From Ceratobasidium sp. AG-K (taxonomy: Eukaryota > Basidiomycota > Agaricomycetes > Cantharellales > Ceratobasidiaceae), in NCBI GenBank assembly GCA_037039685.1, contig JAWNGF010000003.1, positions 124,001 to 188,000 of the forward strand: DNA of 64,000 nucleotides, read 5' to 3'. The position numbers were made by a program, and so were the translations under genes. Within the stretch, counting starts at the first letter, position 1, and each line of letters starts with the position of its first letter. The notes below the pieces were generated by a model. That model ran no database searches and was not told the origin of the DNA. It worked only from the letters and a program-made list of their open reading frames with translations. Below are positions 12,301-24,553 of this stretch, piece after piece.

Positions 12301-13236
12301 TCTTCCTGACGCAAAACGTAGGGCCATGTCCACCGTCTTATTGGACTCTCCCTGCTCCCACCTCGAGGCCTCCAAGCACTTTTTGCTTGCCATTTCTGCC
12401 ACAGGGACAGTTTACTCCTGGTGCGTGACTCGTCTTTTTTCTCTTCTGGGTTCTTATTGTTCTTTGGCAGGAACGTCAAAACAGCATCGGCGCTGTTTGC
12501 CCCGGCTTCGATTCTTCCACTCCTCTCATCCAATACGTCAATCGATTCGGTCCAGCTACGCCCTAATGGCGCTCATTTAATCATCCTCTCGTCTGGAGTC
12601 GCAGTCTCGTATGACTCGTCTCTTCTATCCTGGACTCGTGTTAGCGAGCCTCGTTGGGCGGATGGAAGTGACGCATGGATCGGGAGGCAACGAGGGCCTA
12701 GTTCAGGCCGCGGCGTTTTAGCGAATATGGAGGTCGCACTTACGGAAGTCCGAAGCCAAGACGCGGACGCAAGCGCTATTCCCCGACCGCAGTGGTGGTA
12801 TACCGCATTGACGTTGGGTATGTTTTATCACTGCTGGCAGTGTACCCATAATATAACCATATTCTAGGTCACTTCGAGTCACGACTCGCCGCCGCCCAGC
12901 TGTTGGATAGCCCTGCGGAATATAAGCAAGCATTATTACTGTACGCGAAGCGACTGGCAGATGAAGGGTTCAGAGCCAAAGCCGAAGAGCTTATCAAGGA
13001 GCTATGTGGGCCGCTCTACTACAAGCCAGGTCGAGAAGAACGCTGGCAGTCCACGGTGTTGAACATGAACAAGCGGGACTTGCTCAAAGATGTTTTGGGC
13101 ATATTTGGTACGTCAATCTGACTGATGAAGAGGATGAACAACTCATCTGTGCGCAGTTCGAAGTAAGACTCTCACGAAGCTGGGCCAAGACTACCAGGAT
13201 ATTTTGAAGAAGGTGAATGAGAAGGATGAATACTAA
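9362..13236 (+). CDS. HIR1: HIR complex histone chaperone subunit (HIRA/Hir1)
   Basis: Replication-independent H3-H4 deposition and histone-gene repression in the nucleus. Start MKLVKPDWVKHE. An N-terminal WD40 propeller is spread over many small exons (VRIWATKP, GSDDTIIMIWDLDP, VTDLAWAPEDRYLASVGLDSM, GFVKGVTWDPVGQFLATQ, KSVKVWRTTDW, SWSPDGAHI, DGLVLYSCSSDGTVAAF). Next is a Gln/Ser/Thr-rich linker with the Asf1-binding B-domain signature TLTKDGRRRIKPSLIG (near 11545-11590). The C-terminal Hir domain contains GAINFYTNTGRR, ATGTVYSW and AEYKQALLLYAKRLADEGF. It ends VNEKDEY with TAA at 13234. One intron contains a C13-like run (10023-10036). Divergent from ARF6 with a 278-bp spacer. Orthology is clear; individual exon ends were not all verified. 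Confidence 0.9.
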
Positions 13237-13466
13237 ATCAGTTTCCGTCATCTCCGCTTTGTATCTGTATCATATCCTGTTTAACCGTTGAATCGTATTT
13301 GTGCGCATAATTTTACTACTTAATAAACGTGGATCTTCTCCTGACCCATGATCCATGGCCATTATTTATTGTTATTTCAGGCGCGAAGGAGCTCCCTGTC
13401 CCAGCGTAAAATATCATAGTGAAGTGGTTCTGCGAGACATCCTCAGTGAAGCTCGACACACCCTAG

Positions 13467-13472
13467 CACGTG
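13467..13472. promoter_or_regulatory. CACGTG box 21 bp before HEM14 ATG
   Basis: A perfect CACGTG palindrome just upstream of the HEM14 start. The same hexamer is in the HEM2 promoter (6513-6518). It is the core recognised by bHLH regulators; a functional role here is inferred. Confidence 0.35.
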
Positions 13473-13493
13473 ATTCAAAGGCTTCTTCTCTCG

Positions 13494-15086
13494 ATGACGA
13501 CGATCGGAATACTGGGTGGTGGCATCTCGGGGCTTGCTACTGCGTTTCACCTCGTTAGGTGTATCCCCACTTCCTTTCCGGTGAAGATTCTTCTTTTGGA
13601 ACAGAGCAATCGACTCGGAGGCTGGATTCGAAGCGAAAAGGTTGCACTTCCTTCAAGCCCAAATGTCGAGCAGGTGCAGTCTGTAATCCTGGAGTCTGGG
13701 CCTCGCACGCTGAGGCCAAAAAGCTTGGAGATGCTTGAGCTGGTACGCCGGCAGCTATATCTTTTTTTTCGCTTACTCAAGGTTGTCTCAGATTCATCTA
13801 CTCGAGCTTGAACAGTCGTTGGTTCTCATCCCTTATGCCCATCCGGCCACACGCAACCGTTATGTTCACTTCGAGAATACTGGACTAACTCGATTACCAT
13901 CGGGTATCCTTTCTCTACTTGGCTCGCAGTTCGTCAACCGCGCTTCTTTGGGACCTTTGTTGCCGTCAGTTCTCGGCGAACCTTTGAATTCAGCCAATAG
14001 ACCCCAAGGAATAACAGATGAACCATTCGACTCATTTATCTCACGTAGATTTGGCTCGGAATTCGCACGCCGCTTTGGTAGCTCGTTGGTTCATGGCATA
14101 TATGCTGCCGATTCGCGCAACCTTAGCATGCGGGCAACGTTTAAACAAGTCTGGGATGCCGAGGAGCTCGGTAACGGGAGCGTAGTACGAGGATTTCTCA
14201 ATAGAATGCGGCAACGCTCAAGTTCCGAACGCTTCGACTTGGCCCTGGGAAATATTCGAGACATCATGAGGGGAATAAGTGTGTACACGTTCAAGGAGGG
14301 GATGGAAAGTCTTAGCCGTGCCCTCGAGTATGCATTGAAGAACGACCCTCGAGTCGAGGTCAGGATCAGAGACTCGGTCCGTTCAGTTCAGTTGATCGAG
14401 GAGTTAAACGGTATAAAGGTAATCTATTGGACTACTGTTGGCAGTCGTTTGCGCTCACACATATCCAGATCGAAGCCACATCTGGGTCAGTTCATGTCTC
14501 GCATCTGGTATCGACACTACCTCTTCCCCGAGTGTCAGAACTACTACAGCCATTGCACTCGCCGCCTCACTTGGTACACAACCCACATTCAACAGTCCAC
14601 ATCGTCAACCTTGTTTTCCCCCCTTCTTCTACACCTATACACCCGCCTGGCTTTGGTTACCTTGTTCCAAGACCACTACACGGATATGAGTCTGCGCTAG
14701 TTCCCGTACTAGGTTGCGTATTCGATTCGGTGACGTCCTCGGACAAACAGCCTACAGTCGTTACCATGATGTTGGGCGGCCCTTTTCCCATTCAATCCTC
14801 GCCGCTACCGACGGAAAAAATACTTCAGATCCTTGCTACACAACTTGGTCGCCAGTCCCTGCCGGAGCCTATATGCGTCCGCTACCACATTCAAAGGAAT
14901 TGCATCCCCACCCCCTTAGTTGGACATCTTGATCGAGTTGCCGCACAACAACGAGCTGTCGAAAAAATGTGGGGCGGTCGCCTCCAAATTATTGGATCTG
15001 GCGTCGGCGGGGTCAGTTTGGGTGACTGTGTTCGAGATGGACGGGCGGCGGCACTTCGTGTTGCACAGAACCTCGGACTCCTGTAG
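13494..15086 (+). CDS. HEM14: Protoporphyrinogen oxidase
   Basis: FAD-dependent mitochondrial enzyme oxidising protoporphyrinogen IX, the penultimate step of heme synthesis. The start ATG at 13494 leads directly into the dinucleotide-binding motif GILGGGISGLATAFHL, followed by LLEQSNRLGGWIRSE, ESGPRTLRP, SFISRRFGSEFARRFGSSLVHGIYAAD and GVYTFKEGM-like GISVYTFKEGMESL. The C-terminal FAD-binding end is GVGGVSLGDCVRDGRAAA. Introns lie at about 13743-13792 and 14419-14469. ATG-proximal FAD motif and about 490 aa are typical. It converges on the ASCC1-like gene with only 37 bp between stop codons. No frameshift seen. Confidence 0.92.
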
Positions 15087-15123
15087 AGTGTCGGGTGGTG
15101 CACATTTAGCTATATACATTGGT

Positions 15124-16206
15124 CTACCACCCAACACTGCCTACGCGAACATATCGTCCCAGAGGGTCCCATGACCCCATTCGACATATGTTTATTTCTC
15201 GGACCATGAGCGGGGTGTTTGACGTCAATAGAGTCCCGGTTATACCAGGGTTTCGTGCAATCTCATCTTCAATCCGTACCATTGAGAATGGCACTCGCCT
15301 GCCTCCACCACTCGCAGGTTTGCGATGCGAGGTATTAAGGATCGTGCAGTGTAACTGAGATCAAACGCAAACGTGAACAGCGCTTACTGGTAGACGTTGA
15401 CTTTACGGCTTTACCTTCAATGGACGCGTATCTGTGATGAACCCTGCTTCACGAAACCGTCTATATACAGTTTCTATAGCTCCGTTAGTTATGCAGCATA
15501 TAAAAACATACCCAAGCCTGCTCACCAAGCGCCCCTACACTCCGAAAATGCTGCTCCGTTTTGGGAGTTGCAGCCGCCGGGCCTACATACATGACATCGG
15601 CTTCGCCGTCTCGAGATTGCCTCATCACGGCTATTTCGTCAAGACTGAGTTGTAAAGGCTCGTTGTTCGTCGCCGCTTGAATTTCCGGCTGCAGGGATTG
15701 AAGTAGGCTTACTGCCTGTGAGACAGTCTTCGGAGCCTCTAATGGGATACTTTGTGAACCGGTGTCACCCAAGAGCTCTTCTGAACCGTCATTGTCTTCC
15801 GTCAAGTTCATCACCCCGAGAGTTAGGTGTAAACGTGGTGGTGATATCACAATTGATGGGTCGAGGCCAGCGATTGGAGGAGACACCGCAAGCAGAGCAT
15901 TGGTCAGATGAGAAACCTGCGATGTGAAATCTTGAATGTGGTCCTTTCGATTGATTTGTAGGTAACCCCAATCCCGAAAAGAAGTGACGAAGCTATCTTA
16001 CCAGCGGAACGCTTACAACTATAATGAATCCAGCATTTCACTCAACGAATTGGTGGCTTGGACTTACAGTGCGTTGGCCTCTCGCTAGTTCTTCTGGTTT
16101 TTTCGCGAAAAATCTTCCCTCGCCCCCTCCACGGTCTCCCGCCACCTCTACGCCCTCGGAAACTACCACGCACAGCGCCGCTGGCTTGATTCACTACATC
16201 AGACAT
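15124..16206 (-). CDS. ASCC1/AKAP7-like 2H phosphoesterase-domain protein
   Basis: Rebuilt from short exons. The start ATG at 16206 gives MSDVVNQASGAVRG and an Arg/Gly-rich segment (FRGRRGGGRPWRGRG). RPTHFVSVPL follows, crossing a 17-nt exon bounded by two introns near 15975-16075. Next is the first 2H motif LHLTLGVMNL (near 15815), then ADVMYVGP, TVYRRFREAGFITDTRPLK, the second 2H motif LHCTILNTSHRKP (near 15318), and the end VREINICRMGSWDPLG...RVGSVGW with TAG at 15124-15126. Two H-x-T motifs and the THF start define the AKAP7-NLS/ASCC1 family of putative RNA 2H phosphoesterases linked to alkylation repair. No KH domain is visible, unlike human ASCC1. The splice model is mine, checked for frame only. 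Confidence 0.8.
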
Positions 16207-17226
16207 CCAAGCCAGATCTGTTCAATAGGAACTGCGCAACGTGTGGGCCGATCCTTGTGACAAGGAAGGGGGATCTCCTAGCCGGTTATAATAGCGGTGT
16301 GCTACTGGGTCCTTTACTGTAATAAGCTCAAGCTAGAACTTATCGTCGTCGGATTTGGCTTCGATTTCTTCAGCGCTTAGTGTTTGGAGCCAAAATCAAT
16401 TATGTCAGCGACCTGATCTGCCAGTAATATCTGACCAGGTTGTCTGTCCGTTGACTGGAATTAGGGAAACGGCAGCAAGTATTGGCATAAAGTCCCAAAT
16501 CGAGAACTATGATGTAACGGGTTTGCAGGCTAAAGTGTTATCTTTAGCGAACCAGTTGACTGCTCCCGTGCCATCTGTATGCCTCATACAGAAACTTAAT
16601 TGTATGCGCCACAACGGATACGTAATCTATTGCATACATTACCCACCAATCCAAGAGAACGCCACCCCCTGCTCCTGTGACATATGTTTATTTCTTCTTT
16701 GCCTCAAGGTATCGGCAGAAGTTAAATAGGGAGCCAGTTCGTCATCTGTTACACCCGAGATTTTTGCTCCAATAAGACAAAGCTCGCTGACATGTTTAGC
16801 CTGCAGATTCTTAGATGCATTTGGATACAGAAATGCCCCAGAGATCTGGTAAAGTCTTAGCGAGTAGGGAAATGCCATAAAAAATAATTGTATACCATAA
16901 CAATTTGCCCCGCCCAGATCAACAGCGCGCACAGTGCAAAGAGAAACGATGTACGGCTTGTCACCTGATGGTTCCAGCACTTCGCGAAGCACAGGGTATC
17001 GCCATGTGGGGTAGAATTGTCCGAACTCAAATTCCAACCATACGTCAGCCGCCAGCTGGATTACATTAGTTCGGCCACCTGGTTGGACAGATTTAGACGC
17101 TGCGATGTTGATTGGCACATAGTTTTCTGGTCAATGCGGGATCGCGGCGGCCTAAGCGCGGACGGATCTTAAGGCGTCCTGAGAGAAACCCAGGGACCGC
17201 GATGGCATGCATTATGTGGTCCTTGG
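16207..17226. other. Intergenic, unassigned open frames
   Basis: About 1 kb between the divergent ASCC1-like gene and P450 A. A 159-codon minus-strand frame (16639-17118) and a 124-codon plus-strand frame (16355-16729) are open but match nothing I recognise and show no flanking splice consistency. I cannot support a gene here. Confidence 0.4.
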
Positions 17227-17233
17227 TATAAAT
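17227..17233 (+). promoter_or_regulatory. TATA box of P450 A
   Basis: TATAAAT lies 59 bp before the preferred ATG (17286). An in-frame ATG at 17253 is only about 20 bp from the box, so it is probably upstream of or at the transcription start. That favours 17286. Confidence 0.45.
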
Positions 17234-17285
17234 CTCAACTAGCAGCGGTGCTATGGTTGTTGACAGACACACCTTCACATCTACC

Positions 17286-19414
17286 ATGGGCGCCGTCTTA
17301 TCCTCGTTTTCTCTTACTTCGGCCTACTATTTCCTCCTGGGGGTGGCCGGTCTCGTAGTAAGTCGCACGTTAATCGCGAAACTCACGCAACCAACTTTCA
17401 AATCATCTAGACCGCATACATGTTTGCCCCTTATCTCTGGGACCCACACCATCTTCGTCGTGAGGTGATAGGTGGCCCTAGGCTGGCTGCCTTGTCCAAT
17501 ATATGGCTTGCCCATGTTGCAATCAGGGGAGATAGAAGCAACGCTGTGCACGAGTTACACCAAAAATATGGTAGATCTCAGAATTAACATGATGAAACTA
17601 GACTTACATGTCCACTTTCCAGGCAAATTCGTTCGAATCGCGCCAAATCATATTAGCGTTGCGGATCCAAAAGCTCTCGATGTAAGTCTAGTTATGACCG
17701 TGTCGAAGCTATATTAAGTACACACATGACTTTTATGAGTAAAGGTCATCTATGCACACGGAAACGGGACCCTCAAATCAGACTTTTATGATGCATTTGT
17801 CAGCATTTACCCAGGCCTCTTCAATACGCGTGATCGAGCTGCACACACCCGTAAGTACTATTAGTTCGAAGACAAGGAAGTACGACCTGATCGAATGTTC
17901 TGTTTCACCCGTCTAGGTAAACGTAAACTCGTTTCCAACATTTTTAGCCAGCAAAACGTACTCTTGTTTGAACCTCACGTGCGTCGGCACGTTCGCACCT
18001 TTTGTGCCCAGTGGGATATGCGGTGTGCCCGGGCAGCGGCCGGAGAACTCCCAGATGCACACGACCGGAAGCCTTGGTTCGATGTTTTGCCCCGTATGTA
18101 TGCGAGTCCCTAAACTTCGTATATGCTCACCGCAACTGGTTAGACTTCAACTTTTTGGCCTTTGACATTATCGGAGATCTCGCATTCGGCGCGCCATTTG
18201 GCATGATTGCGGCTCAAAAGGACATTGCGCCAATGTTGGAGCCCGCCCCTGGGAACGAAAAGGCTGAAATCAAGTATGTGCCCGCCGTCCAGGTACTCAA
18301 CGATCGGGGCGACTATTCTGCGAGCATGGGAGTACTTCCGAAGTGGATCCGCCCATTCATGAAGTATGTTCCTTGGTTTTCTCAAGGCAACACGGCCGTC
18401 CAGTGTCTTGCGGGAATGGCAATCGCAGCGGTCGAGCGACGATTGAAGTTTGGAATTCCCGATGAGATACTAGAAGAAGAGGAAGATGTCGACGAAAAGG
18501 TCTCCAAGAAGAAGCGAACTGACTTGCTAGAGAAGTTGATGCAAGGGAAAGATGAGAACGGAGAGCCCATGGGCCGGGATGAGTTGACGGCCGAGGCCTT
18601 GACACAACTAATCGCTGGAAGTGACACGACAAGCAAGTGAGTATCGTCGAGCCACATCCTCAGTCGTACTGATATTTATAACCAGCTCTTCTTGCGCCGT
18701 CACCTACTACCTGGCGGCTCATCCTGATATCCAACGCAAGCTCCAAGCTGAACTCGATAGCGTGCTCAAGCCAGTCCAAACCGCTCCTCCACCCACCAGC
18801 CAAGCAGGGGCACCCCCATTGCCGCCATCAGACGTAGCCGCCAAGTTTGCAGACGTCAAGAATTTGCCATATCTCCAGGCATGCATCAACGAGGGTTTGC
18901 GGCTGCATAGCACATCAGGCATTGGGCTGCCCCGTGTGATCCCCCCAGGGTCAAGTCTCGAAGTGTGTGGAGAGACTTTCACCGGGGGTACAATTTTGAG
19001 TGTACCCTCGTATACCATACATCATAGCCAGCAAGTTTGGGGCGAGGACGCGACAGAGTTCAAGCCCGAGAGGTGGATCGGGCGCGAAGTAGGCAGGGAG
19101 TTTAATCCGTTTTCGTTTGGGCCGAGGTAAGGCGAAGACAAGATTGGGGGTCGATTGAATCTAACTGGCCGATATAGGGCTTGCGTCGGGCGCAACCTAG
19201 CTAGCATGGAGCTCCTGATTATCATCGCATCGGTATTCCATAGGTACGACTTTGAGCTCTCTTCGCCGGGCCAAAAGGTGAGACACAAGAGTCCTGATCA
19301 GCGTGAGATACTAATACTCGAGCACAGCTCCAAACTCGAGAAGGATTTTTGCGTAAACCCTTGGAGTGCGTGCTCGGAGTCAAGCGGCGAAACGAGAGTT
19401 TGCCCCAGAACTAG
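17286..19414 (+). CDS. Cytochrome P450 monooxygenase A (tandem pair)
   Basis: Microsomal E-class P450, substrate unknown, broadly like fungal benzoate-4-monooxygenase-type proteins. The start ATG at 17286 gives MGAVLSSFSLTSAYYFLLG, an N-terminal membrane anchor. Then YLWDPHHLRREVIGGPRL, FVRIAPNHISVADP, the I-helix AGSDTTS followed by SSCAVTYYL, the K-helix EGLRLHS (ExxR), FKPERW and the heme loop FNPFSFGPR+ACVGRNLA with the axial Cys just after an intron near 19129-19177. It ends RKPLECVLGVKRRNESLPQN. About nine exons. All P450 signatures are intact. The sequence EKLMQGKDENGEPMGRDEL is identical in P450 B, so the two arose by tandem duplication. Confidence 0.88.
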
Positions 19415-19961
19415 GCCCGTGCATCAGTGCGAGATATCCAAAATAATTAGCCGAGATCCCGCTATATATATTAGTCTGAATAGTAAACAATAGCAAAGTT
19501 GAGTTCAAGGGTGAAGTGGTTCGCTCGACGGTCGTGATAATAAAAATCCCGCGCGGGATGCCACTTGGCAAGCGCGCGGCATAGGCAATATCCATTTTCA
19601 GCTGTTTACAAGTCTTTGCTCGTCTCGAACTCTATCCTGCATCTCGATATCGAAGCATCCTACTTCCCGCGCGCAAGCATATTGTGCCTTCGACGCTCCC
19701 TCCTGATACTCTCACCAGACGTCGCCTAGCAAGGTTCCTGGATGAGGAATCTTGCTCGACGCCCTCATCCCAAGTTCTCCGCTCGCTCAAGAGTTATCAA
19801 CCTATCACGGTCCATCGTCTAATAGACTTGGACGATTCGTACATCCCGCGCGGCTCCCAAGTTGCCAGCGGGGTGTGTCGACCGGTGTGATCACTATATG
19901 TGAGTGTGAGATTGGATGGACCGGTTTCCGGGGACCAAGCAAAAATTGTGATTTTGGAGAG
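19415..19961. other. Intergenic between the tandem P450s
   Basis: About 550 bp with no coding signal I can support. Short open frames on both strands overlap and lack conserved motifs. The downstream end is the P450 B promoter. Confidence 0.45.
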
Positions 19962-19967
19962 TATAAA
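19962..19967 (+). promoter_or_regulatory. TATA box of P450 B
   Basis: TATAAA lies only 16 bp before the first in-frame ATG (19978) and 43 bp before the second (20005). If used, transcription would start at or after 19978, so translation from 20005 (MSVVLSLPISYYLLGG) is plausible. Confidence 0.45.
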
Positions 19968-19977
19968 AGCAAGGAAC

Positions 19978-22048
19978 ATGGCGGGGTTGGGTATTATCGC
20001 AGACATGTCGGTGGTTTTATCCCTTCCCATATCTTACTACCTCCTCGGGGGATTTGTTGCTTTCGTGGGTCTCCAGATTATCATTTGTTCAGACGAGGTT
20101 CTGACCATGACGTAGATCGGCTGGTTCGTCGTACCATTCCTGTACGACCCGTATGGTCTCCGTCGACTTACAATCCCTGGTCCAAAGCTTGCTGCATTCT
20201 CGAATGCATGGCTAGGGTATGTCACGGCCAAAGGGTGCCGAAGTGTATCCGTACACGAGCTACATCAACAATATGGTAAGACTCGACACTCCTTGATTTC
20301 ATAAACTCACATACCGTATATTCTAGGCAAGATTGTGCGAATTGCCCCCAACCATGTGAGCATCGCCGACCCCAAGGCCGTCGAGGCAAGTATCAAGTTC
20401 CAGCCTCCGTACACGAACTGACCACCCCCAAGATCTTGTATGCGCACGGAAGCAACGGGTCCCTCAAATCCGACTATTACGACGCATTCGTAAGCATCAA
20501 CCCCGCCCTATTCAGCACCCGCGACAAGGTCGCACATGCACGTGAGTCTCCCGCCCTCGCCCTCCTCACCCAACTCAATCGACCCAGGTAAACGCAAACT
20601 CGTTTCGTACGCCCTCTCGCTCCAAAACGTCCTCACATTCGAGTCGCACATTCGCCGTCACATCCGACTCTTTCTCGCCCAATGGGACCTCCGCACAGCC
20701 CGTGCGGCCAAGAATGAGATCCAAGGCGCACGAGACGGCCGGTCGTTCTTCAACGTTCCCAGCCGTAAGTCCTCCTCCTAGCCTAAACCTCGCTAACCCC
20801 ATGCAGACTTCAACTATCTGGCCTTCGACATCATTGGCGACCTGGCTTTCGGCAAACCATTCGGGATGATCCCGTCCCAATCGGACATTGTGCCCATGCT
20901 CGACCACACCCCCGCCAACCTCGCACTGGGAGACAAGGCCCGCATGCGCGACGTATCCGCCATCTCGGTCCTCAACGGACGAGGCAACTTTTCCGCAAGC
21001 GTCGGCGTCTGGCCCGTCTGGTTCCGTGAATGGATCCGAGTCGTGCCGTGGTTCGCCAAGGGCAACGACGATGTGCAGAGTTTGGCGGGCATGGCGAGCG
21101 CGGCTGTGGATCGGCGGTTGAGGTTTGGTGTGCCCGAGGAAGAGTTGTTGGACGAGGAAGACGAGAGCGAGGGTGCGAGGACGGATTTGTTGGAGAAGCT
21201 TATGCAGGGCAAGGATGAGAATGGGGAGCCGATGGGGAGGGACGAGTTGACAGCTGAAGCGTTGACGCAGATGATTGCGGGGAGCGACACGACCAGCAAG
21301 TGGGTAGTCGGGATGTTATTGAGCTGTGCTGACCGTCGAGTAGCTCGTCGTGTGCGATTACGTATTACTTGGCGGCCAATCCCGATGTGCAGCGCAAACT
21401 CCAGGCCGAGCTCGACGAGGCAATGCCCAAGGTATCCTCTCCGCCTCCTTCAACCCAAACCGAAATGGCGCCTCTTCCGCCTGCTGCCGCCGTGGCCAAG
21501 TGGGCAGACATCAAGTCTCTGCCGTACCTGCAAGCAGTCATCAACGAGGGTATGCGTCTGCACAGTACACTCGGACTGGGCCTGCCTCGGCTCGTCCCCC
21601 GAGGTGGACTCGTGATTCGAGGAGAGCGATTCGAAGAGGGTACAATATTGAGTGTGCCGTCGTATAGTTTGCACCACAACGAGGAGCTCTGGGGTGAGGA
21701 CTCTGAATGCTTCAAGCCCGAGCGGTGGTTTGGGCGCGAGATCGGCAAAGAATTCAACCCATTTTCGTTTGGACCGAGGTGAGTGGTGGCCGGAGTTGGC
21801 CGTGCGTGGCTGACGGGCGTAGGTCGTGCGTGGGACGCAACTTGGCGTCTGTGGAAATGGCGATTATTATTGCGTCGTTGTTCCATCGGTACGAGTTTGT
21901 GCTAGACCATCCTGGCCAAAAGGTATGTGGATTGGGGCATGTCGACTGGGGCTCAACCTGGATCTAGCCGGTTATTCGAGAGGGGTTGTTGCGCAAGCCG
22001 ATGCAGTGCGTGTTGGGAATCAAGCGTCGGCCGGAGAGCTTGGATTGA
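19978..22048 (+). CDS. Cytochrome P450 monooxygenase B (tandem pair)
   Basis: Paralogue of P450 A with the same exon layout. The membrane anchor is SLPISYYLLGGFVAFV, then FLYDPYGLRRLTIPGPKLAAF, IVRIAPNHVSIADPKAVE and YAHGSNGSLKSDYYDAF. The I-helix is AGSDTTS+SSCAITYYL, the K-helix EGMRLHS, then FKPERW, and the heme loop FNPFSFGPR+SCVGRNLA across an intron near 21780-21822. It ends REGLLRKPMQCVLGIKRRPESLD. The start may be 20005 (see TATA box). Acidic linker differences (DEEDESEGAR here, EEEEDVDEKVSKKKR in A) and higher GC in third positions suggest the pair is not very recent. Substrate unknown. Confidence 0.88.
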
Positions 22049-22124
22049 ACTGTAAATTAAGAATGAAGTGTAGAATGTGGTGGAAGAAAAGCGAGCCAAC
22101 GCCCGGCGGCTGTGAGAAGCGCCA

Positions 22125-24553
22125 ATGAGTCAGCAAGCGCCAATGAGCGTAAGCGTGGATGAACGACCTGGACTCGACCGTGAAAGCGCAAAGATAAACA
22201 GGAATATTCGGGGCGGGATGTTTTATTCTGGCACGACCGCGTCGCCCTCGCGTTCGCACTCGATCTCCAACGACCCAGGGCCTCCATGGAACCGCACCCC
22301 CCACCCTGTGCTGGCCCCGGGATCCGTCCAGCACCCGTCTGCCGGTCCACAAGGGCCTCAGTCGCCGGGATACCTAGTGCAGTATGCGAATGGCCACCAC
22401 TCGATGCCCCATCAACACCACCAGCCACCCCATCAGCACCAGATACACCACCAGCATCCCCACCAGCATCCCCACGCCCACCACCAGCACCAGAACTCCC
22501 TCCCAGGCTACCACTCGCCAGGCAGCGTGCATGCACAGACAACAGGCAGATCCACCACCCCCAATGCACCCAACGGTCCCCCCATCCTGCTTCCCGCGCA
22601 CTGGCAGCAGCAACTTCACCGCGCCGAGGTAAGTCCAAGCGAGTCGCATTGACCCACGCTTACCGCCTACAGCTCTGCAGACAAGCATCGACCCCGCACC
22701 ACAGGGCACGTGCCGCAGCCCTCGCTTCCCGCACGTCGGCCAAGTCTGCCATCCCCATCACCGCCCCATCCTCGGTTGCTGCCCCAAAGCCCATCCCCGC
22801 CGACTCGGTCAATGCAACCCACAGCAGGGCTGGCAGCGTCTCGGAGCGCACAGACACCAGCGAGGATCGTGCATCGTCGGCCGCCAACGGACACCCCTCG
22901 GCCAACGCTGCCCCGGTAGTCAATGCGCTCCCCCGGCCGTCGTCGGAGCGCAAACAGACGAGCACGTGGACGACACTCGACATGGGCGGCATGCGCCTCA
23001 AGAACATTGCCCAGTCACTCTTCAAGCTCGACTATCTCACCACCCTCTACATCAATCACAACCAGCTCACCACCCTCCCCCCTGAAATCTCTCGCCTCCG
23101 CCAGCTCATCCTCCTCGACGTTTCCGGTAACCAGCTCGTCGCGCTTCCCCCCGAGCTCGGCATGCTCTCCTCCCTGCGCGAGCTCCATGCGTTTGACAAC
23201 CGCCTCGAGACTATTCCCCCGGAACTCGGGACCCTCCACCAACTCGAGATGCTTGGCGTCGAAGGCAACCCGCTCCAAGCCTCGCTCCGCGCTATTCTGC
23301 AAAAGGACGGCACTCCAGCTCTCATTGCCTATTTGCGCGACTCGTGTCCGGTTCCGGCTCCACCCCCAGAGCGACAGTGGCGCGTGCTGTTGCCAGACGA
23401 ACCCGAACCAGGCGTCGAGACCTTTAGCGTGCTGTGCTACAATATTCTCTGCGAAAAGTACGCAACCTCGACTCTGTACGGCTACACCCCGTCCTGGGCC
23501 CTCAACTGGTCTTACCGCAAGGAGCTCATCCTAGCCGAGATTCAAAATTATGACGTGGACTTTATTTGCCTCCAGGTCAGTCCAAATATACTCTACTTGG
23601 CATCTGTCTAACCCCCTGCAGGAAGTGGACGTGGCCCAGTACGAAGACTACTTTTTGAAAAAACTCGCCGAAGCCAACTACCTCGGCGTATTTTCACCCA
23701 AGTCTCGCGCCCGAACGATGAGCGAACAGGATCGGAGGCGTGTCGACGGCTGCGCCATCTTTTTCAAATCCGACAAGTACAATCTCATCGAGCACCACCT
23801 CATCGAATTCGCCCAGGCCGCCCACGCCCGTCCCGCCCTGCGCTCGACTGAAGACTGGTTCAACCGCGTGCAAAACAAGGACCATATCGCCGTCGCCGCC
23901 ACGCTCGTCAACAAGTCCACCGGCACCCGTCTGATCATTGCCAACGCCCATCTCCATTGGGACCCCGAGTTCCGCGACGTCAAGCTCGTCCAGACCGCAA
24001 TCCTCATGGACAGTCTCAAGGTCATTGCCGACGATTTTGCCGACACCGAAGTCGCCGGCGCTAAAAACCGCTACTCGCGCGGGACCCAGATCCCGCTCAT
24101 CGTGTGTGGCGACTTTAATTCGGCTCCGGATAATAGTGGAGTGTACGAATTCCTCTCGCGCGGACACGTTCCTGGGTCCCATCCCGATTTCATGGGGCAC
24201 CAGTATGGGCCGTACACAACCGAGGGACCGCGCCATCCGTTTGAGCTCCGGAGCGCGTATGCGGGTATTGGAGAGCTTCCTATGACCAACTTTACCCCCA
24301 GCTTTGAAGGCGCGATTGATTATATCTGGTACGGCTCGGAAAACCTCGAGCCGAGCGCCGTCTTGGGCGAAGTCGATCCCGGGTACATGAGCAAGGTCGT
24401 CGGATTTCCCAATGCGCATTTCCCATCCGAGTGAGTCCCAAGTTCTCGTTTTATTCACAACTAACACCTTGTAGCCATGTCCTCATCACCGCCGAACTCC
24501 GCACGCGCCCTCCGAAAGACGCGAAACCCAAGTCGAGCGCGCGCAAACGCTAG
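22125..24553 (+). CDS. CCR4: CCR4 deadenylase (LRR + EEP nuclease)
   Basis: Catalytic 3'-5' poly(A) exonuclease of the CCR4-NOT complex in cytoplasmic mRNA decay. Start MSQQAPMSVSVDE. The N-terminus is low complexity and rich in His/Gln/Pro (QHQIHHQHPHQHPHAHHQH). LRRs contact the NOT1/CAF1 module (YINHNQLTTLPPEI, LDVSGNQLVALPPEL, HAFDNRLETIPPEL). The EEP nuclease follows: SVLCYNILCEKYAT, the Mg-binding DFICLQ+E split by an intron near 23575-23622, HLHWDPEFRDVKL, CGDFNS, AIDYIWY and the final His in PS+DHVLITAEL after an intron near 24431-24474. Stop TAG at 24551. All nuclease residues are present. The gene starts 76 bp after the P450 B stop. Confidence 0.93.

Noticed and set aside
16639..17118. 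159-codon minus-strand frame as a gene
   Set aside because: No recognised domain, start context or partner exon; left as unassigned sequence.
23694..24467. 257-codon antisense frame over CCR4
   Set aside because: It mirrors the GC-rich third positions of CCR4 and has no independent motif.
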